This document shows, piece after piece, positions 18,507 through 28,002 of a stretch of DNA of 38,316 bases. A program made the translations under genes and the position numbers. The DNA is from Acinetobacter sp. (lineage in GTDB: Bacteria > Pseudomonadota > Gammaproteobacteria > Pseudomonadales > Moraxellaceae): NCBI GenBank assembly GCA_008017315.1, contig SSHE01000004.1, positions 1 to 38,316 on the forward strand. The letters are read 5' to 3'. Below the pieces are notes generated by a model that saw only the letters and a program-made list of their open reading frames with translations, was not told the DNA's origin and ran no database searches. The stretch's first letter is position 1; each line of letters opens with the position of its first letter.

Positions 18507-18877
18507 TAAAACTGGACGATATGCTGTGCTTGATGGACTGCATCAGCCAGTGTCCCCAGTCCTGTTAGGGTAAATCCAGTCGCCAAGTTGTGATGCTGTA
18601 ACTGATGGCGTGCCGCATTTTCTGTATCGCTAATCCCTCGATTGAGGGCGGCACTGACACAGACAGGCAGTGGGATATTGAGGCTTTGCCAAGCCTGCGT
18701 AAGATTGAGTTCATCTTCAGCACGCCAAAGATCTTGATTGGCAACACTGACGGCATCTTGATAAAAAAACACACGAAAAGGTTGTGCCGTGTGTTGCATG
18801 GCTTGTGCAAGCTGCCACGCATGGTAGGCCAGTCGTGAGCTTGGTGGTGCAGTAATCAATAATAATGTGGAACGCAT
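18506..18877 (-). CDS. tusD: Sulfur relay protein TusD (DsrE family)
   Basis: Catalytic subunit of TusBCD, receiving persulfide sulfur from TusA on a conserved cysteine. The 123 residues resemble E. coli TusD: FFYQDAVSVANQ, then LPVCVSAALNRG with the active Cys73, and a closing segment FTLTGLGTLADAVHQAQHIVQF that is almost the family signature. First gene of the tusDCBE run, so the operon promoter should lie in the gap at 18878-18942, after the ahpC terminator. tusA and mnmA are not in the window. Confidence 0.93.
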   Translation of the reverse strand: MRSTLLLITAPPSSRLAYHAWQLAQAMQHTAQPFRVFFYQDAVSVANQDLWRAEDELNLTQAWQSLNIPLPVCVSAALNRGISDTENAARHQLQHHNLATGFTLTGLGTLADAVHQAQHIVQF

Positions 18878-18942
18878 ATATACACGTCATCCATACACGA
18901 TGGGAGCGACAAAAATTATAGCATAAGCTTGATGTATATCGA

Positions 18943-18971
18943 TAAAAAAAGAGCATCGTGATGATGCTCTT
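18943..18971 (-). terminator. ahpC terminator
   Basis: A 9-bp stem (AAGAGCATC with GATGCTCTT, 5-base loop) is followed, on the minus strand, by a run of seven U. It lies 25 bases after the ahpC stop and separates ahpC from tusD on the same strand. Confidence 0.9.
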
Positions 18972-18995
18972 CCAATCTTACCTAAATGTTTGGGC

Positions 18996-19559
18996 TTAGA
19001 TTTTTCCGACTAAGTCGATAGAAGGTGCGATGGTCGTGTTGCCTTCTTTCCATTTTGCAGGGCAAACTTCACCTGGGTGGTTTGCAACAAATTGAGCGGC
19101 TTTTAATTTACGTAAAGTTTCAGATACATCACGTGCAATAGCATTGTCATGAACTTCAACCGTTTTAATTAAACCTTCTGGGTTGATGATAAATGTACCA
19201 CGTAGTGCAAGACCTTCTTCATCAATATGTACATCAAATGCACGTGTAAGTTGATGTGTTGGATCGCCAATTAATGGGAATTGTGCTTTGCCTACCGCAG
19301 GTGAAGTTTCGTGCCATACTTTGTGTGAAAAGTGTGTGTCTGTTGTGATGATATACACTTCAGCACCTGCTTTTTTAAACTCTTCATAGTTGTCTGCTGC
19401 ATCCTCAACTTCGGTTGGACAGTTGAAAGTGAATGCTGCTGGCATGAAAATAAATACAGACCATTTACCTTTTAGGTCGGCATCGGTAACTTCGATGAAT
19501 TGACCTTGATGAAAGGCATTGGCTTTAAATGGTTTAACTTCGGTATTAACTAAGCTCAT
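18996..19559 (-). CDS. ahpC: Alkyl hydroperoxide reductase subunit C (typical 2-Cys peroxiredoxin)
   Basis: Reduces hydrogen peroxide and organic hydroperoxides, and is recycled by AhpF. With the ATG at 19559 the protein has 187 residues, the same as E. coli AhpC. Peroxidatic Cys47 lies in FTFNCPTE and resolving Cys166 in HPGEVCPAKWKEG, and the C-terminal DLVGKI is conserved. GGAG six bases before this ATG decides the start over two other ATGs just upstream. The loop before the active site reads MPAAFTF where E. coli has YPADFTF. The gene has its own terminator and lies alone, about 11 kb from ahpF. Confidence 0.97.
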   Translation of the reverse strand: MSLVNTEVKPFKANAFHQGQFIEVTDADLKGKWSVFIFMPAAFTFNCPTEVEDAADNYEEFKKAGAEVYIITTDTHFSHKVWHETSPAVGKAQFPLIGDPTHQLTRAFDVHIDEEGLALRGTFIINPEGLIKTVEVHDNAIARDVSETLRKLKAAQFVANHPGEVCPAKWKEGNTTIAPSIDLVGKI

Positions 19560-19911
19560 CATTGTCTCCATGATTGAGGTTTTATTGAGAGGCTAAAGCC
19601 TGCTTTGTTTACGAGATCAAGCATAAATAATTTTTCGTTATTGGGGAAATGGTATTTTTACATGATTAAAATCGGAAAATTGAATAACCAAAGTATCATC
19701 TACGTTCCACCAAAATCATTTTTTAGGTTGGGTATTTCATTTGCATGAAGATTACCAAAAAATCATCGAAAATTAACGTGTTTCACAACATGCAGTCTAT
19801 TCGATTAAAATTCAAGAGTAAAATTGCAAAAAATCAAAAATAGATAAAATTTCCATTCGCATAAATTACAGCGTAGAATGGTCTGTTGTTATTTTTCAGG
19901 AAAGCGGTTCA
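19560..19911. other. Intergenic region between divergent ahpC and hrpA
   Basis: This 352-base AT-rich stretch has no convincing gene on either strand. It should contain the ahpC and hrpA promoters. I looked for the four-part OxyR motif (ATAG/CTAT spaced by seven) and did not find a good match. No hairpin or repeat stands out. Confidence 0.6.
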
Positions 19912-22900
19912 GTGCAGCGTCATTTAAATGTAGATCAATGGGTTATGGCACGTGACCGCCATCGTTTAAATCGACTTCGCAACGATAAAAAAACCGACAC
20001 AGCGGCAATAGAAAAGCTATTTGAACAGTCCAATCATAAGGTTAAACAGCGTTTAGCACGCTTGCCACAGATTAAACTCAATCAAGATTTGCCCGTTAGT
20101 CAATATGCCGACAAACTCATTCACGCCATTCAGAAGCATCAAGTGATTATTGTGGCGGGTGAAACAGGTTCGGGAAAAACCACACAGCTGCCACAGATTG
20201 CCATGCTGGCGGGGCGTGGTTTAACTGGTATGATTGGTCATACTCAGCCTAGACGCTTGGCAGCACGGAGTGTGTCGCAGCGGATTGCCGAAGAAGTGGG
20301 CGAAAAACTCGGTGAGTCGATTGGTTTTAAAATTCGCTTTAATGAACAAGGTTCACAAGATTCCATTGTACGTTTGATGACCGATGGTATTTTGTTGGCG
20401 GAACTGGCACATGACCGTTTTTTAAATAAATATGACACCATCATTATTGATGAAGCACATGAACGCTCCCTGAATATTGATTTTATCATGGGGTATTTAA
20501 AGCAGCTTTTGCCGAAACGCCCAGATTTGAAAGTCATCGTGACTTCGGCAACGTTGGATGTCAATCGCTTTAGTCAATATTTCCATGATGCACCGATTTT
20601 TGAAGTTGAAGGGCGGAGTTTTGCTGTAGAAGTGCGTTATCGTCCAATTTCGGAGCTGTCAATTGGCGGTAGTGATGATGATGAATTTGATGATTTTGAA
20701 GAAAATTTACCACGTGCCGTCGTAAAAGCCGTAGAAGAATGTTTTGCTGATGCAGAAAGCAAAGGACATCCTGAACATGCCGATATTTTAGTTTTTGCCA
20801 GTACCGAGCAGGAAATTAGAGAATTACAAGACACCTTACAAAAACATGGTCCGCGACATACTGAAATTTTGCCTTTATATGCACGCTTGGCGATTGCAGA
20901 ACAACAAAAGATTTTTAGCCTAAGTGGTAAAGGGCGACGCATTATTATTGCCACCAACGTGGCGGAAACGGCATTGACTGTACCCAATATCCGTTATGTG
21001 ATTGATAGTGGTTTTGCGCGTATTTCCCGTTATAACTATCGTTCACGGGTACAGCGTTTACCGATTGAAGCCATTTCACAGGCAGCCGCCAATCAGCGTA
21101 AAGGGCGTTGTGGTCGTATTGCGGCAGGGGTCTGTATTCGCTTGTACAGTGAAGAAGATTTTTTTAGTCGCCCAGAATTTACCGAACCTGAAATTAAACG
21201 CACCAATCTGGCTTCAGTCATTTTGCAAATGCAAAGTTTGGGCTTGGGACAATTGGAAAATTTTGATTTTATTGAGCCGCCTGATCATCGCCTTGTCAAT
21301 GATGGACGTAAATTGTTGATTGAATTGGGTGCTTTGCATTTACAACCCCATCCTAACCTTCCCCTTGAAAAGGGGAAGGGACATCCAGATGCAGGGAAAG
21401 TCCCCCCTGTTAAGGGGGGATTTAGGGGGGTAAATGATTTAACCAAAATCGGTCAAATGATGGCAAAAATGCCGATAGACCCAAGATTGTCACGTATGTT
21501 GGTGGGTGGTTCGCATTTTGGGGTTTTGGCGGAAACTTTAATTATCGTGAGTGCTTTGGCGGTACAAGATCCGCGTGAACGCCCTGCGGATAAAAAGATG
21601 CAAGCCGATCAAAAACATGCTTTATTTAAAGAAGCAGATTCGGACTTTTTATTTTATTTAAAGTTATGGAATACTTTAGTTGGCTTAAAACAAGAACATC
21701 AATTATCAGAAAATAAACGTCGCCAATTTGCCAAACAACATTTTTTAAGTTGGTTAAGGCTCAGAGAATGGCGGCAGACCTATCAACAGTTACTTGAAAT
21801 GACCCAAAAACTAGGGATGAGTTTAAATGACAAGCCAGCAAGTTATGAAAACTTGCATCGGGCGTTATTGACGGGGTTATTGTCTTTTGTGGCACAAAAA
21901 ACCGATGAACGGAATATTTTTCAAGCGGTTAGGCAGCAAAAAGCCAAAGTTTTTCCAGCCAGCACTTTGCATAAAACCAATACGCCGTGGGTGATGGCGT
22001 TTGAAATGGTGGAAACCTCGCAGGTATATTTACGGACTTTGGCGAAAATTGAACCTGAATGGATTTTACTCGCAGCACGAGATTTGTTGAAATATCATTA
22101 TTTCGAGCCACACTGGTCGAAAAAAGCAGGCATTGTCAATGCTTATGCACAAATTTCATTGTTTGGTTTAATTATTCAGCCTAAGCAATTGGTGAATTTT
22201 GAAAAGGTCAATCAAGTCGAAGCCCATGAGATTTTTTTGCGAGATGCTTTGGTGACAGGCAATCTCGGGCATACGCCACCATTTTTACAGCATAATGTGC
22301 TCAAGTTGCAGGAAGTTGAACGTGTTGAAGATAAATTACGTCGTCGTGATTTAATTGTCGATGAAGAAACTTTGTATCAATTTTATGCCGCAAAAATCCC
22401 ACAAGACATTGCCTCACGACGCAGTTTTGAAGATTGGCGAGCCACGGTTGAGCCACAAAATCCGAGACTTTTGTATTTTAGTGAAGATGATATATGGCTG
22501 ACGGATAAGCCAACAACCATGCAATTTCCCGATGATATAAAAAATGGTCAATTAAAATTTGCAGTAAAATATCATTTTGACCCCAGTCATGAGGAAGATG
22601 GTGCAGTGGTGACTGTACCTGTACAAGCCCTGTCGCAAATTGATGAAAACGTGTGGTCATGGGGGATTGCAGGCTGGCGACAAGATTTGATTGAAGCTTT
22701 ACTGAAAAATTTACCGAAAGATAAGCGGCGTTTGTGTGTACCGATTCCAGATACGGCAAAAAAAATCATGCACAGCCTGACAGATAGCGATATGCACAAG
22801 CATATTGTTGATGTGTTGGCATTTAAATTGCGTGGTGAGGGGATTCAAGCCAACGATTTTAATCTGGAAAATTTGCCTGCCTATTTGCTGCCTTACATCA

Positions 22901-23853
22901 AAGTGATGGATGACAAAGGGCGAGTGATTGAAAAAGGACGGTATCTTGCAGAATTACAGGCACGTTGCCGAGTACAAACTCAGCAACCCATTCAACTGCA
23001 ACAAGGGGAATTTTTTGAATTTCCAAAAGATTTTGTATTTACATCAACCAAGAAAGTTTCGGGTGTCATTGTTCAAAATTATCAGGCTTTGGTCGTGGTA
23101 AAAGCCTTTGCCGATTTGGATATCCATCAAAAGACTGGTGTAACCATACAAAGTTTTCATGATTTGGCACAAGCGAATAGTCAGCATCGTGAAGGTTTGA
23201 TTCAACTGGTGTATTTACAACTGGGTGATTTAATCCGCCAATTGAAAAAACAGATTCCCAAGTCCTTGGCGTTGGCATTTTCACCGCTTGGCGATCGGCA
23301 ATCGCTGGAAAAAATCCTGATATATGCCACTTTGCAAGTGACATTGACCCAGACAGCGACCACTCAAACGGAGTTTGATGCGGTGTTGCAAGATGCCAAA
23401 CAACGTTTTTTAACGGTGGGGCAACAGGTATTAAATATCCTGAATGATATTTTTAGCCTATGGCAAAAGATTCGCCAAATGCTGCTAAGCTTGGATATGA
23501 GTGTGTTTGAGCGTAATATTAATGATATCGAAGACCAGCTAGATTTGATGAATCTTGATAAATTTGCCTATCAACTTTCTAGTGAAATATGGTTAGAATA
23601 TCCACGTTATCTCAAGGCAGTACAATTGCGTTTGGAACGTTTGCCGAATAATCTTAAACGAGATCATGAGGCGATTGGCGTGATTGATCCGTGGATGGAT
23701 AAACTTTTTAATACCCAGCGTACCCAGACACAACGTATTTATCCAATGGTGGAAGAGTTACGCATTTCGCTATTTTCCCAACCGATGAAAACCAAGTTTG
23801 CCATTTCGAGTACTCGTGTACAGAAAGTATGGGATGAGTTGGCATTACGTTAA
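19912..23853 (+). CDS. hrpA: ATP-dependent RNA helicase HrpA
   Basis: DEAH-box helicase; in E. coli it acts on mRNA and on stalled ribosomes. The 1313 residues are close to the E. coli length (1300). Walker A is GETGSGKT (83-90), the DEAH box is at 180-183, SAT is at 212-214, and a motif VI of the form QRKGRCGR lies near 395. They are followed by the winged-helix/ratchet region, the OB-fold and the long HrpA-specific C-terminal domain. The start is GTG 19912 with AGGAAAG seven bases upstream; no better ATG exists. An insertion of about 30 residues (about 480-508) at the start of the winged-helix region is encoded by palindromic repeat DNA. The reading frame stays open through it. Confidence 0.95.
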   Translation: MQRHLNVDQWVMARDRHRLNRLRNDKKTDTAAIEKLFEQSNHKVKQRLARLPQIKLNQDLPVSQYADKLIHAIQKHQVIIVAGETGSGKTTQLPQIAMLAGRGLTGMIGHTQPRRLAARSVSQRIAEEVGEKLGESIGFKIRFNEQGSQDSIVRLMTDGILLAELAHDRFLNKYDTIIIDEAHERSLNIDFIMGYLKQLLPKRPDLKVIVTSATLDVNRFSQYFHDAPIFEVEGRSFAVEVRYRPISELSIGGSDDDEFDDFEENLPRAVVKAVEECFADAESKGHPEHADILVFASTEQEIRELQDTLQKHGPRHTEILPLYARLAIAEQQKIFSLSGKGRRIIIATNVAETALTVPNIRYVIDSGFARISRYNYRSRVQRLPIEAISQAAANQRKGRCGRIAAGVCIRLYSEEDFFSRPEFTEPEIKRTNLASVILQMQSLGLGQLENFDFIEPPDHRLVNDGRKLLIELGALHLQPHPNLPLEKGKGHPDAGKVPPVKGGFRGVNDLTKIGQMMAKMPIDPRLSRMLVGGSHFGVLAETLIIVSALAVQDPRERPADKKMQADQKHALFKEADSDFLFYLKLWNTLVGLKQEHQLSENKRRQFAKQHFLSWLRLREWRQTYQQLLEMTQKLGMSLNDKPASYENLHRALLTGLLSFVAQKTDERNIFQAVRQQKAKVFPASTLHKTNTPWVMAFEMVETSQVYLRTLAKIEPEWILLAARDLLKYHYFEPHWSKKAGIVNAYAQISLFGLIIQPKQLVNFEKVNQVEAHEIFLRDALVTGNLGHTPPFLQHNVLKLQEVERVEDKLRRRDLIVDEETLYQFYAAKIPQDIASRRSFEDWRATVEPQNPRLLYFSEDDIWLTDKPTTMQFPDDIKNGQLKFAVKYHFDPSHEEDGAVVTVPVQALSQIDENVWSWGIAGWRQDLIEALLKNLPKDKRRLCVPIPDTAKKIMHSLTDSDMHKHIVDVLAFKLRGEGIQANDFNLENLPAYLLPYIKVMDDKGRVIEKGRYLAELQARCRVQTQQPIQLQQGEFFEFPKDFVFTSTKKVSGVIVQNYQALVVVKAFADLDIHQKTGVTIQSFHDLAQANSQHREGLIQLVYLQLGDLIRQLKKQIPKSLALAFSPLGDRQSLEKILIYATLQVTLTQTATTQTEFDAVLQDAKQRFLTVGQQVLNILNDIFSLWQKIRQMLLSLDMSVFERNINDIEDQLDLMNLDKFAYQLSSEIWLEYPRYLKAVQLRLERLPNNLKRDHEAIGVIDPWMDKLFNTQRTQTQRIYPMVEELRISLFSQPMKTKFAISSTRVQKVWDELALR
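21346..21432. repeat. Palindromic repeat element inserted in frame in hrpA
   Basis: Two strong GC-rich hairpins lie inside the hrpA reading frame. The first is a perfect 10-bp stem (CCTTCCCCTT, 21357-21366, with 21370-21379, 3-base loop). The second is a perfect 8-bp stem (TCCCCCCT, 21401-21408, with 21413-21420, loop GTTA), followed by another GGGGGG run. The encoded peptide (PNLPLEKGKG, then PPVKGGFRG) is low in complexity and interrupts the conserved step from LIELGAL to DLTKIG. Its composition differs sharply from flanking hrpA. Approximate boundaries. Confidence 0.85.
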
Positions 23854-23877
23854 ACCAGATTAAACAAGGAGTTTTAC

Positions 23878-24987
23878 ATGAGCATTCGAATTACAGGTAC
23901 AGGTGTCTATACGCCACCAGATACGATTTCAAATGAAGAACTGGTACAAAGCCTTAATGCTTATGTAGAACGTTACAATCAAAACAATGCTGCTGCGATT
24001 GAACGTGGAGAGTTAGAAGCACTCAAACCTTCTACCCCTGAATTTGTAGAAAAAGCATCGGGGGTAAAATCTCGTTATGTGGTCGAAAAAACAGGCGTGC
24101 TAGATATCAACCGTTTGCGTCCAAAATTACGTGAACGTCGTGATGATGAACTGTCGATTCAGGCTGAAATGGGCGTAGCAGCCGCCAAAATTGCCATGCA
24201 AAAAGCAGGCGTAACGGCGGACGATGTTGATGTAGTGATTTTGGCCTGCTCAAATATGCAGCGTCCTTATCCAGCCGTGGCAATTGAAATTCAAAGTGCA
24301 TTGGGTATTTCGGGTTATGCGTTTGATATGAATGTGGCATGTTCGGCTGCGACCTTTGGTATCAAGCAGGCCTGTGATGCGATTAAAGGCGGTTCTGCCC
24401 GTTGTGTACTGGTGGTGAATGCGGAAATTACATCTGCACATAACAACTTTGGTACACGAGATAGCCACTTTATCTTTGGTGATGTGGCGACCGCATCTAT
24501 CATCGAAGCAAGCGAAACCAAAGCAGGTTTTGAAGTGGTTGATTGCAAATTGCTTACACAATTTTCCAATAATATCCGTAATAACTTTGGTTTTCTCAAT
24601 TCTAGCGAAAATGCAACTCAGGGTTTATTGTTCCGTCAAGATGGGCGTAAAGTCTTTAAAGAAGTTTCGCCACTGGTTGCAAAAACCATTACCGAACAGT
24701 TACAGCGATTAAATATAGATGTGCAAACCACCAAGCGTTTTTGGTTACATCAGGCCAATGCCAACATGAATACTTTAATCCTAAAAATGATTTTAGGTAA
24801 AGATGTTGAGGCAGAACGTGCACCCATCGTCTTGGATGAATATGCCAATACCTCATCGGCTGGTGTTGTGATTGTGTTGGATAAAACAGGGCATGAAGTC
24901 GAAGTGGGTGAATATGGGGTACTGTGCTCCTTTGGTGCAGGTTATTCACTCGGTTCAATCGTACTTAAAAAAGTGGCTGCGGCTTAA
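23878..24987 (+). CDS. Beta-ketoacyl-ACP synthase III-like enzyme
   Basis: Thiolase-fold condensing enzyme of the FabH group, which typically joins an acyl-CoA to malonyl-ACP to start or feed fatty-acid synthesis. The 369 residues contain the KAS III catalytic triad: Cys155 in NVACSAATF, His291 in [11 protein letters not shown] and Asn324 in EYANTSSAG, plus the GAGYSLGS glycine loop at the end. It is about 50 residues longer than E. coli FabH. The extra length is mostly near the N-terminus, a charged segment around 25-90 ([20 protein letters not shown]). Long-form relatives are common in Acinetobacter. A strong AAGGAG precedes the ATG, 24 bases after hrpA. The acyl substrate is unknown; it may not be the primary FabH. 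Confidence 0.88.
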   Translation: MSIRITGTGVYTPPDTISNEELVQSLNAYVERYNQNNAAAIERGELEALKPSTPEFVEKASGVKSRYVVEKTGVLDINRLRPKLRERRDDELSIQAEMGVAAAKIAMQKAGVTADDVDVVILACSNMQRPYPAVAIEIQSALGISGYAFDMNVACSAATFGIKQACDAIKGGSARCVLVVNAEITSAHNNFGTRDSHFIFGDVATASIIEASETKAGFEVVDCKLLTQFSNNIRNNFGFLNSSENATQGLLFRQDGRKVFKEVSPLVAKTITEQLQRLNIDVQTTKRFWLHQANANMNTLILKMILGKDVEAERAPIVLDEYANTSSAGVVIVLDKTGHEVEVGEYGVLCSFGAGYSLGSIVLKKVAAA

Positions 24988-25028
24988 TGGTTTCGCATTT
25001 TTATGCTACTTGGTGGTAAAAACATCAT

Positions 25029-25068
25029 TTCGACCAGCTCAGTGCACCTATTGGCTGAGCTGGTCGAA
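25029..25068. repeat. REP-like palindrome downstream of the ketosynthase gene
   Basis: A perfect 14-bp stem (TTCGACCAGCTCAG, 25029-25042, with 25055-25068) encloses a 12-base loop, in the 208-base gap before the M16 gene. It is GC-rich against an AT-rich background and has no U-tract. Short palindromes with a CTTCGACCAGCTCAG-like core are a frequent dispersed repeat type in this group of bacteria; it may protect the upstream mRNA end. Confidence 0.7.
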
Positions 25069-25195
25069 GGAAGTACAATATTTTTGCAATAAGATGAATA
25101 TATCCCTCGTAAAATTTCAAAAAATAACGAAAACACGTTTAAAAAAATTGAATAATGTCTGACATGAAAAATACTGATGTGATAACGGACGAGCT

Positions 25196-27951
25196 ATGTT
25201 GTTTGCAATAAAAAAACTGGTATTTGCTGTTTGTGTGGTAGCTGTGGTCAATCAAGTTTGGGCAAAACCTGTTTTGGTGACTTCAGAACAAAATATCTAT
25301 GAATATAAACTTGATAATGGTTTTCGTGTTGTTCTTGCACCCAATGCCAAAGAAAATAAAGTGTTTATGAATACCATTTATTTTACAGGTTCGCTGAATG
25401 ATCCAGAGGGCAAAGGTGGATTGGCACATTTATTGGAGCATCTTGCATTTAAAGGCACACAGAATATTCAGGGTGAAGAATTTCAGCGTTTGCTTGATCA
25501 TATACACTAAGCAACAATGCCAGTACCAATTATTATTCCACCAAATATACCAACATTATTCGCCCAGACCAAACGGCTTTAGCCAATATTATCCATCTTG
25601 AAGCCGAACGCATGGATAAATTGGTCTTACAGGAACATTTTGTCCCCTCTGAAATTGAAATTGTCCGTCGTGAACGTGAAGTACGTCTTGACCAGCCATT
25701 TGCGGTGATGATGGACAAAATGTGGAAAGCAGCCTATGGTAATCAATCCTTAGGGCGTTTACCTATTGGCGATTTGGATGAATTAAAATCCATCAAAATG
25801 CCTGAATTGGAAAAATTCTATCGTGCGTATTATGCACCGAATAATGCAGTGATGGTGGTTGCAGGTAAATTTGATGTGCAGGCAGTGTTGGCAGACATTG
25901 AGAAAAATTTCTCATCGATTGCTGCACGTGAGATTGCGACATCTGCACAAGTCCCGATATTGGATGCCAGTACCATTGGACCACGCACATTTACCGTACA
26001 AAAGGGCAGTGACCTTGCCAAATTTCATATTTATTTAAACGGTAAAAATCGTGAAATTCAGCCCGCCTTACAGCTTATTCCTTATTTATATACCATGCAG
26101 CCGAGTGGACATTTATATCAAAACCTTGTCCAAAAAGGCATCAGTACCGATATTGCGGGCATGACGTGGTTGGAACAGGATTTTAATCTGGTTTTTTTAG
26201 GTGCAATCTATGCACCTACACAGGATGCGACAAAAGTTGAACATGCACTAACCCAGCAAGTTGAACAAGGGCAAGCCTTTAGTGAAATAGAATTACAACG
26301 TGTAAAAAATCTGTTTCAAAATGCACATAAAAAAATGCTGACAGACGCTGTGCAAGTGGGTTCTACTTTAAGTGAATATATCGTCAGTGATGCAGGCGAT
26401 TGGAAGCAATTTTTTGCAGAACAGCGTGCTGTGCAACAATTATCCTTAGCACAAACCAATCAAACCTTGCAGCAATTTTTAATCGCAACACATCGGGTAC
26501 AGGGTGATATACAACCTACACCAGAAGAACAAAAACAAGCCGTGCAACAACAGATGCAACATGCCGAACAGCAGACACAGGCTTTAGAACAGGCTGCACC
26601 GTTAAAAGATGTGAGTGTGTATAAACAGGAAGTTAAAGATTTTGTACAGCAATCTGCCAAGTTACTGGGGGCAAGTGAGCACAAAATTCAGCGTGGTCAA
26701 TTGGGCAATGGCATGAAATATGCCTTACTCCCGACAGCGACTCGTGATGACCGTATATATGCCAGCATCAGTCTGGATTTTGGTACAGCACAATCATTGC
26801 AAAATCAAGGGCAAACGATTGATTTGATGTCTTATCTGTTATTGCGTGGTTCGGATAAGCAAACGCTACAACAGATTACAGATAAGTCTATTGCATTGGA
26901 TGGTTCGGCAACAACAACCCATAGTGCCAATACTTTACACATCAATATCAATGCACCGAAAGAAAATTTTAAAGCATATTTTGCTTATATTGTAGAAATT
27001 CTTAAACATCCAAAATTTGAACAAAAAGAATTTGAGCTTATTCAGGCACAATCCTTACAAAGTCTGGATCGACCATATACCGAACCTGAAGTTGTGGCTG
27101 GTTTGACGCTTTCTCGTTTAACCGAGCAGTATCAGACAGGGGATTTACGTTATCATTTTGAACCTGAATTGACCAAGCAACAACTTGAGCATGTGCGATA
27201 CTCTGATATACGAGATTTTTATCGACAATATTTTGCGATGAATCATGCCAGAGTGTCGGTTACAGGTGAGTTTGATGATAAAGCCATGCTCAAGCAACTG
27301 AAAAAATATTTTGCACATTGGTCATCGGAACAGCATTATGTACCTGTTTTACCAGACTATAAACAATATCAGGCACAGCAACAGCATGTTTTGGCAGAGC
27401 AGCGAGAGTTTGGCAGCTATCAAAGTGTCTTAACTTTACCCGTGGGTATTTATCATCCTGATGCAGCTGCTTTGCTGGTCTTTAGCCATATTTTGGGCGA
27501 TTCTCAGCTTTCTTCACGCTTGGGCAAAGAACTTCGAGAGAAAAATGCACTGGTCTATGGATTTGCTAGCCAACTGAATTTGAATGATCAAAAAAATGTT
27601 GGCATGTTACAGATTGATGCGAATTATACCGCAGGACGAGCCGCACAGGTGAGTCAGGCAGTGCATAAAGTCTTGTCTGAATTGCTAGAAAAAGGCGTGA
27701 CAGAACAGGAGCTTGAAGCCGCTAAAGCCGACATCATGAAACAGCGTGCAACCATGTTGGAAGATGAGCGTAATGTGCATTGGATCTTGAATCACCAGCT
27801 GAAACTGGATAAAACCATGGCAAGCCGTGCATATCGTGATGTGGAAATTGCCAAATTAACACGCAAGGATATTCATACCGTGATGCAAAAATATATTAAG
27901 CCAGAACAGTTTGTTGAAGTGATGGCCGACCAGTATGGCAAGGCACAATAG
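25196..27951 (+). pseudogene. M16 family zinc metalloprotease, frameshifted
   Basis: Would encode an exported insulinase/pitrilysin-type protease of about 918 residues with two M16 halves. The first segment (25196-25510, 104 codons) has a signal peptide with a likely cut after VWA (residue 23) and the zinc motif HLLEH (His78, Glu81, His82). It then runs into TAA. The protein continues in another frame from 25501 (YTLSNNASTNYYSTKYTNIIR), reaching the third zinc-ligand region VRREREVRLD (about Glu160) and staying open to 27951. A single base missing after CA at 25499-25500, where a Gln codon is expected, explains the break. No slippery heptamer is nearby. No other stop interrupts the gene, so this is either a recent mutation or a sequencing error. 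The second part alone (ATG 25612) would lack HxxEH. Confidence 0.85.
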
Positions 27952-27960
27952 TCCATATAA

Positions 27961-27990
27961 AAAATGCCGCCATGAATGTGGCGGCATTTT
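27961..27990. terminator. Bidirectional terminator after the M16 gene
   Basis: A perfect 12-bp stem (AAAATGCCGCCA with its complement, 6-base loop) with A and T ends separates the M16 gene from the convergent DUF3144 gene. Confidence 0.92.
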
Positions 27991-28002
27991 GTTTGGGAAA
28001 TA

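Noticed and set aside
19912..23853. Several long antisense frames opposite hrpA
   Set aside because: They lack ribosome binding sites, overlap conserved helicase motifs, and show no family resemblance.
25480..25520. Programmed ribosomal frameshifting in the M16 gene
   Set aside because: No slippery heptamer, stimulatory hairpin or internal Shine-Dalgarno is visible at the shift point, and M16 proteases are not known to use frameshifting. A deletion or sequence error is simpler.
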